From Verrucomicrobiota bacterium (GTDB lineage Bacteria > Verrucomicrobiota > Verrucomicrobiia > Opitutales > Seribacteraceae), in contig JACNJI010000326.1 of NCBI GenBank assembly GCA_014382645.1, forward strand, positions 1-8,469: DNA of 8,469 nt, read 5' to 3'. Positions within the stretch are counted from its first letter, which is position 1. Each line of letters begins with the position of its first letter. This document shows positions 6,301 through 8,469 of this stretch, in pieces. The notes under the pieces were generated by a model that was not told the origin of the DNA, did no database searches, and saw nothing but the letters and a program-made list of their open reading frames with translations. The position numbers and the translations under genes were made by a program.

Positions 6301-7553
6301 AACCTATATTACAATATGTCGCCCTCCTTCTTTGGATTTTTCCTCTTAAAGGGAATCCGGACAAAGGCAATGCGCCTTGGCTAGAAGAAAAGTTCGTCAT
6401 CGAGAAAACCAACGGCATCGCAAAGTTGGTAGGTTCTCGACCCGCCCAGTGGCGCGTTATCTGGGAAACCGACCCGTCCTCCCAAGCCACCATCTCTTGG
6501 AGTACAGAGAAAAAAGGCGAAAGTCACATCGTCCACTACGACCTGAAGTCCTGCGGAGGCAACCCGGAGACTTGTTCCTTTCGCAAAGTTTCCGACCGCG
6601 ACGGTCGCTTTTCCGACTCCCGTGGCGAGCATTTTCATCACGCCCGTCTCACGGACCTAAAACCTTCCACGACTTACTGGTTCGTGATCGAGTCCGATAG
6701 TGAACACTCTCCCGAAATGCATTTTACTACTGCCCCTTCCGACGATCGTCCCTTTAGCGTACTCTTCGGTGGGGATTCCCGCTCCGGTCATTTCGCGAGA
6801 GCCCAGATCAATTTATTGATGGCTAGCCTATCTGAAGAAACTGAGGACCTCCTCGCATTCGCTCATGGCGGCGACTACGTTTCCAGTGGGAAAAACTGGG
6901 GACAATGGTCGCGCTGGCTTAGCCAGCATGAATTGACGGTTGCGGGATCGGGCAAAGTGTTGCCCATCATCCCTACCCGTGGAAATCATGACAGCGGACC
7001 GCTCTTCGATGAAATATTTGATAGTCCCGGCGGGAAGGAACGAGAAAACTACTTTTCGACTAGATTGTCTCCACAGGTAGCTCTTGTTACCCTTAATACC
7101 GAAACCAAAGCGGGAGGCGCCCAGCGGACATGGTTGGGGAAGACCCTTCAATCTTTGCGCCCCGAGGTTCGTTGGTTGTTGGCGGAGTATCATCGGCCCG
7201 CATGGCCAGCAGTCAAAAGGCCTGGTGCCGCTCAAGAATTCTGGGTGCCTTTGTTCGAGGAATTTGACGTCGATTTGGTTGTTGAATCCGACGGTCATGT
7301 AATCAAAAGAACTGTTCCCATCCGCAATGAAAAGAAGGACTCCACCGGTGTTGTATATGTTGGCGAGGGCGGTCTCGGCGTTCCACAACGCAAACCTGAC
7401 GCCGGGCGTTGGTATTTGCGTTCACCTGGTATGGTTGGCAGAGGTCACCATGTAATGAAAATTCGTTTCACTCCTGAAAAAATGGACTATGAAGTTGTTC
7501 TTCTAGACGGATCGATAGCCGATCAGTTAATCTTTCGGCCTCGCAAAAAGTAG
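6297..7553 (+). CDS. Secreted metallophosphoesterase with PAP-like fibronectin N-domain and altered last metal motif
   Basis: This 418-residue protein has a short basic start and hydrophobic stretch (residues 4-18), read as a signal peptide. Residues about 47-146 form a fibronectin/purple-acid-phosphatase N-domain (ATISWSTEKKGES, then HHARLTDLKPSTTYWFVIES). The calcineurin-like catalytic domain follows, with motifs in order: GGD (D160), GGDY (D193), GNHD (N230, H231, D232), AEYHRP (H299) and SDGHVIKRT (H334). The final motif is normally GHxH; here the second histidine is I336. The iron-ligand tyrosine of true purple acid phosphatases (GDxxY) is also not in its usual place. It is probably a periplasmic or surface phosphomonoesterase or phosphodiesterase for phosphate release, although the altered ligand may change its metal use. 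The ATG overlaps the TGA of the membrane protein gene upstream. Confidence 0.88.
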   Translation: MKPILQYVALLLWIFPLKGNPDKGNAPWLEEKFVIEKTNGIAKLVGSRPAQWRVIWETDPSSQATISWSTEKKGESHIVHYDLKSCGGNPETCSFRKVSDRDGRFSDSRGEHFHHARLTDLKPSTTYWFVIESDSEHSPEMHFTTAPSDDRPFSVLFGGDSRSGHFARAQINLLMASLSEETEDLLAFAHGGDYVSSGKNWGQWSRWLSQHELTVAGSGKVLPIIPTRGNHDSGPLFDEIFDSPGGKERENYFSTRLSPQVALVTLNTETKAGGAQRTWLGKTLQSLRPEVRWLLAEYHRPAWPAVKRPGAAQEFWVPLFEEFDVDLVVESDGHVIKRTVPIRNEKKDSTGVVYVGEGGLGVPQRKPDAGRWYLRSPGMVGRGHHVMKIRFTPEKMDYEVVLLDGSIADQLIFRPRKK

Positions 7554-7568
7554 CGCTTGGACTAGGAA

Positions 7569-7594
7569 ATGACTTGCCGTTAACGGCTTCTCAT
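7569..7594. promoter_or_regulatory. 26-bp interrupted dyad (operator-like) upstream of rpmB
   Basis: The pattern is ATGA, three bases, GCCGTTAACGGC, three bases, TCAT. The central 12 bp form a perfect palindrome, the outer arms are also exact complements, and all are centred between 7581 and 7582. It lies in the 73-base gap after the phosphoesterase stop and 33-58 bases before the rpmB ATG, a normal position for an operator or promoter-overlapping site. As RNA it would give only two 4-bp stems split by a 3x3 mismatch, so a DNA-binding dimer is a better reading than a terminator. No convincing promoter hexamers were found around it. Confidence 0.45.
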
Positions 7595-7626
7595 GATGTT
7601 TTCTCCCTTTTCCCAACAAAGTACCC

Positions 7627-7857
7627 ATGTCTAGAATTTGTGCAATCACTGGCAAACGCCCTCGTAAAGGTGGTATTATCATCCGCAAGGGCATCAGTAA
7701 AAAGTCTGGCGGCATCGGCTTGCAATTAGTCGAGGTGAACAAACGCACCTTCCGACCTAATTTGCAGCGTGTGCGCGTAAAGCTGCCCAGCGGTCAAGTG
7801 AAACGCATGTGGGTTTCCGCCAAGGCAATCAAGGCCGGCAAAATTCAAAAAGCTTAG
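7627..7857 (+). CDS. rpmB: 50S ribosomal protein L28
   Basis: This basic protein of 76 residues is a component of the large ribosomal subunit. The N-terminal SRICAITGKRPRKG matches the conserved L28 start (SRxCxxTGKRP), and KRTFRPNLQRVRVKL followed by KRMWVSAKAIKAGK covers the rest of the family core, with typical length. Only one cysteine (C5) is present, so this is a zinc-independent form. The gene stands alone, with no L33 or other ribosomal gene beside it here. The ATG has no Shine-Dalgarno site (preceded by CAACAAAGTACCC), as for several genes in this window. Its likely control region is the 73-base gap upstream, which contains a strong dyad. It is convergent with the gene to its right, 20 bases away. 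Confidence 0.97.
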   Translation: MSRICAITGKRPRKGGIIIRKGISKKSGGIGLQLVEVNKRTFRPNLQRVRVKLPSGQVKRMWVSAKAIKAGKIQKA

Positions 7858-7892
7858 GCTTTGTGGTCTGACTCTGCTTAGAGCGTAGTCAG
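7846..7892. terminator. Two adjacent short hairpins between convergent genes
   Basis: The first hairpin (7846-7865) pairs CAAAAAGC with GCTTTGTG (one mismatch) around a TTAG loop that contains the rpmB stop codon. The second (7868-7892) pairs CTGACT with AGTCAG, plus an inner GCT/AGC, and covers the stop codon of the leftward gene (7880-7878). They sit where a shared terminator is expected, but neither is followed by a run of T in either direction and neither is GC-rich. A terminator role is therefore only a positional guess. Confidence 0.3.
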
Positions 7893-8469
7893 TAATAGCT
7901 TTCCGTGCTTGATGAGTCCTTTGGGATCACGAAAGCTTTCTCGGCGTAGAAGCAGTATGGGGTTATCATCTCGGTCAAAGAATTTCTTGACCGAGAGAAG
8001 TGGCTTCGTCCTTCCGTAATCGATAGCATTCAGTCCAAACCGGATGTAATCCTTGTTTCTGAGGGAAAAACGAAACTGTGTCGGTTTCCATGACGATAAA
8101 CGCTGCCGGCGTCCATCCACTAAAAGCGAAAGGGGATTTCCCGTTAAGTTGACGGCAATGCCTATGCCCGGTTGACCGATGGGACGGAACACGGGGAGAC
8201 AGTTGAATGTCTTTTCCGACGAAGTCTTTGGATAGAGAAGAAGCAGAACCTCCTTCCACCGCGGATCGAAAGAGACGCTGAATGCAGGTGGAGACTGAAT
8301 CTTCTGATTGCTAAAAAAAGATAATGTGGCGTCCCCGACATAGGATATGTTCTTAGATGGCTTCCCCGGGAGTAAGCGAAGCTCCTTCGTTACGTTTCCG
8401 TCAAGGTAATGAAATGTTGAATGGAAGCGGACCTCTGTGGGTTCTCCGGCTTTAGCTAAATTCGTTACG
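7878..8469 (-). CDS. Unrecognised protein, C-terminal 196 residues (5' end outside window)
   Basis: The frame is open from the right edge to a TAA at 7880-7878, giving 196 visible residues. A GTG at 8192 could be taken as a start, but the frame continues 92 codons upstream without a stop and with protein-like composition, so it is internal. The sequence is rich in alternating hydrophobic and polar stretches (TEVRFHSTFHYL, AFSVSFDP, EVLLLLYPK, TQFRFSLRNKDYIRFGL), which suggests beta-sandwich structure. The tail is basic and leucine-rich (KHGKLLLTTL). There are no membrane segments or catalytic motifs that I can name. The repeated 'YLDGN', 'YVGDATLSFF' and 'PVFRPIGQPGIG' pieces may be family hallmarks, but I do not recognise the family. 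It might be a secreted or envelope-associated protein; the missing N-terminus would decide. Confidence 0.75.
   Translation of the reverse strand, partial: VTNLAKAGEPTEVRFHSTFHYLDGNVTKELRLLPGKPSKNISYVGDATLSFFSNQKIQSPPAFSVSFDPRWKEVLLLLYPKTSSEKTFNCLPVFRPIGQPGIGIAVNLTGNPLSLLVDGRRQRLSSWKPTQFRFSLRNKDYIRFGLNAIDYGRTKPLLSVKKFFDRDDNPILLLRRESFRDPKGLIKHGKLLLTTL

Noticed and set aside
6828..7388. A 186-codon minus-strand frame
   Set aside because: It lies opposite the metallophosphoesterase, whose catalytic motifs fix the coding strand. The antisense peptide has no recognisable feature.
7576..7590. Rho-independent terminator for the phosphoesterase gene at the GCCGTTAACGGC palindrome
   Set aside because: As RNA the stem would be only 4 bp with a TTAA loop, and the following bases are mixed pyrimidines rather than a T run.
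7975..8259. A 94-codon minus-strand frame
   Set aside because: It overlaps the frame ending at 7878 in another phase. The latter is open to the window edge and has more protein-like composition.

Overview
The window looks like chromosomal DNA from a Gram-negative heterotroph. I favour a marine-type Verrucomicrobiota (Opitutales/Puniceicoccales-like), because the L28 ribosomal protein has the short, single-cysteine form I associate with that group and most genes lack a Shine-Dalgarno site. This placement is inference and could not be tested here. There is no mobile element, tRNA, rRNA or CRISPR array.

Layout. (1) Positions 1-5425, minus strand: a tightly packed operon read right to left. It holds a possible 38-residue leader ORF, an aldo/keto reductase, a small membrane protein resembling DUF3311, a sodium:solute symporter, a core MetE-type zinc methyltransferase, and an enolase-superfamily enzyme that runs off the left edge. 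Most junctions are 3-4 base overlaps of stop and start. (2) Positions 5446-7553, plus strand: a divergent two-gene unit, a multi-pass membrane protein overlapping (ATGA) a secreted metallophosphoesterase with a fibronectin/PAP-like N-domain. (3) Positions 7627-7857, plus strand: rpmB, preceded by a 26-bp dyad. (4) Positions 7878-8469, minus strand: the 3' part of an unrecognised gene, convergent with rpmB.

The minus-strand operon reads as an import-and-catabolism module. A symporter with a small partner subunit would bring in an organic solute, probably an acid or sugar derivative. The reductase would change its oxidation state, the enolase-superfamily enzyme would epimerise, dehydrate or eliminate it, and the MetE-like protein would move a methyl (or other one-carbon) group to a zinc-bound thiol. 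The enolase plus core-MetE pair, joined by a GTGA overlap, is the most interesting combination because I know of no pathway that uses the two together. The substrate cannot be read from the sequence.

Two features are easily missed. The enolase gene starts with GTG and has no stop inside the window, and it carries a 28-bp run of pure A/T exactly over its catalytic KxK strand. The last gene is open to the right edge, so the apparent start at 8192 is internal.
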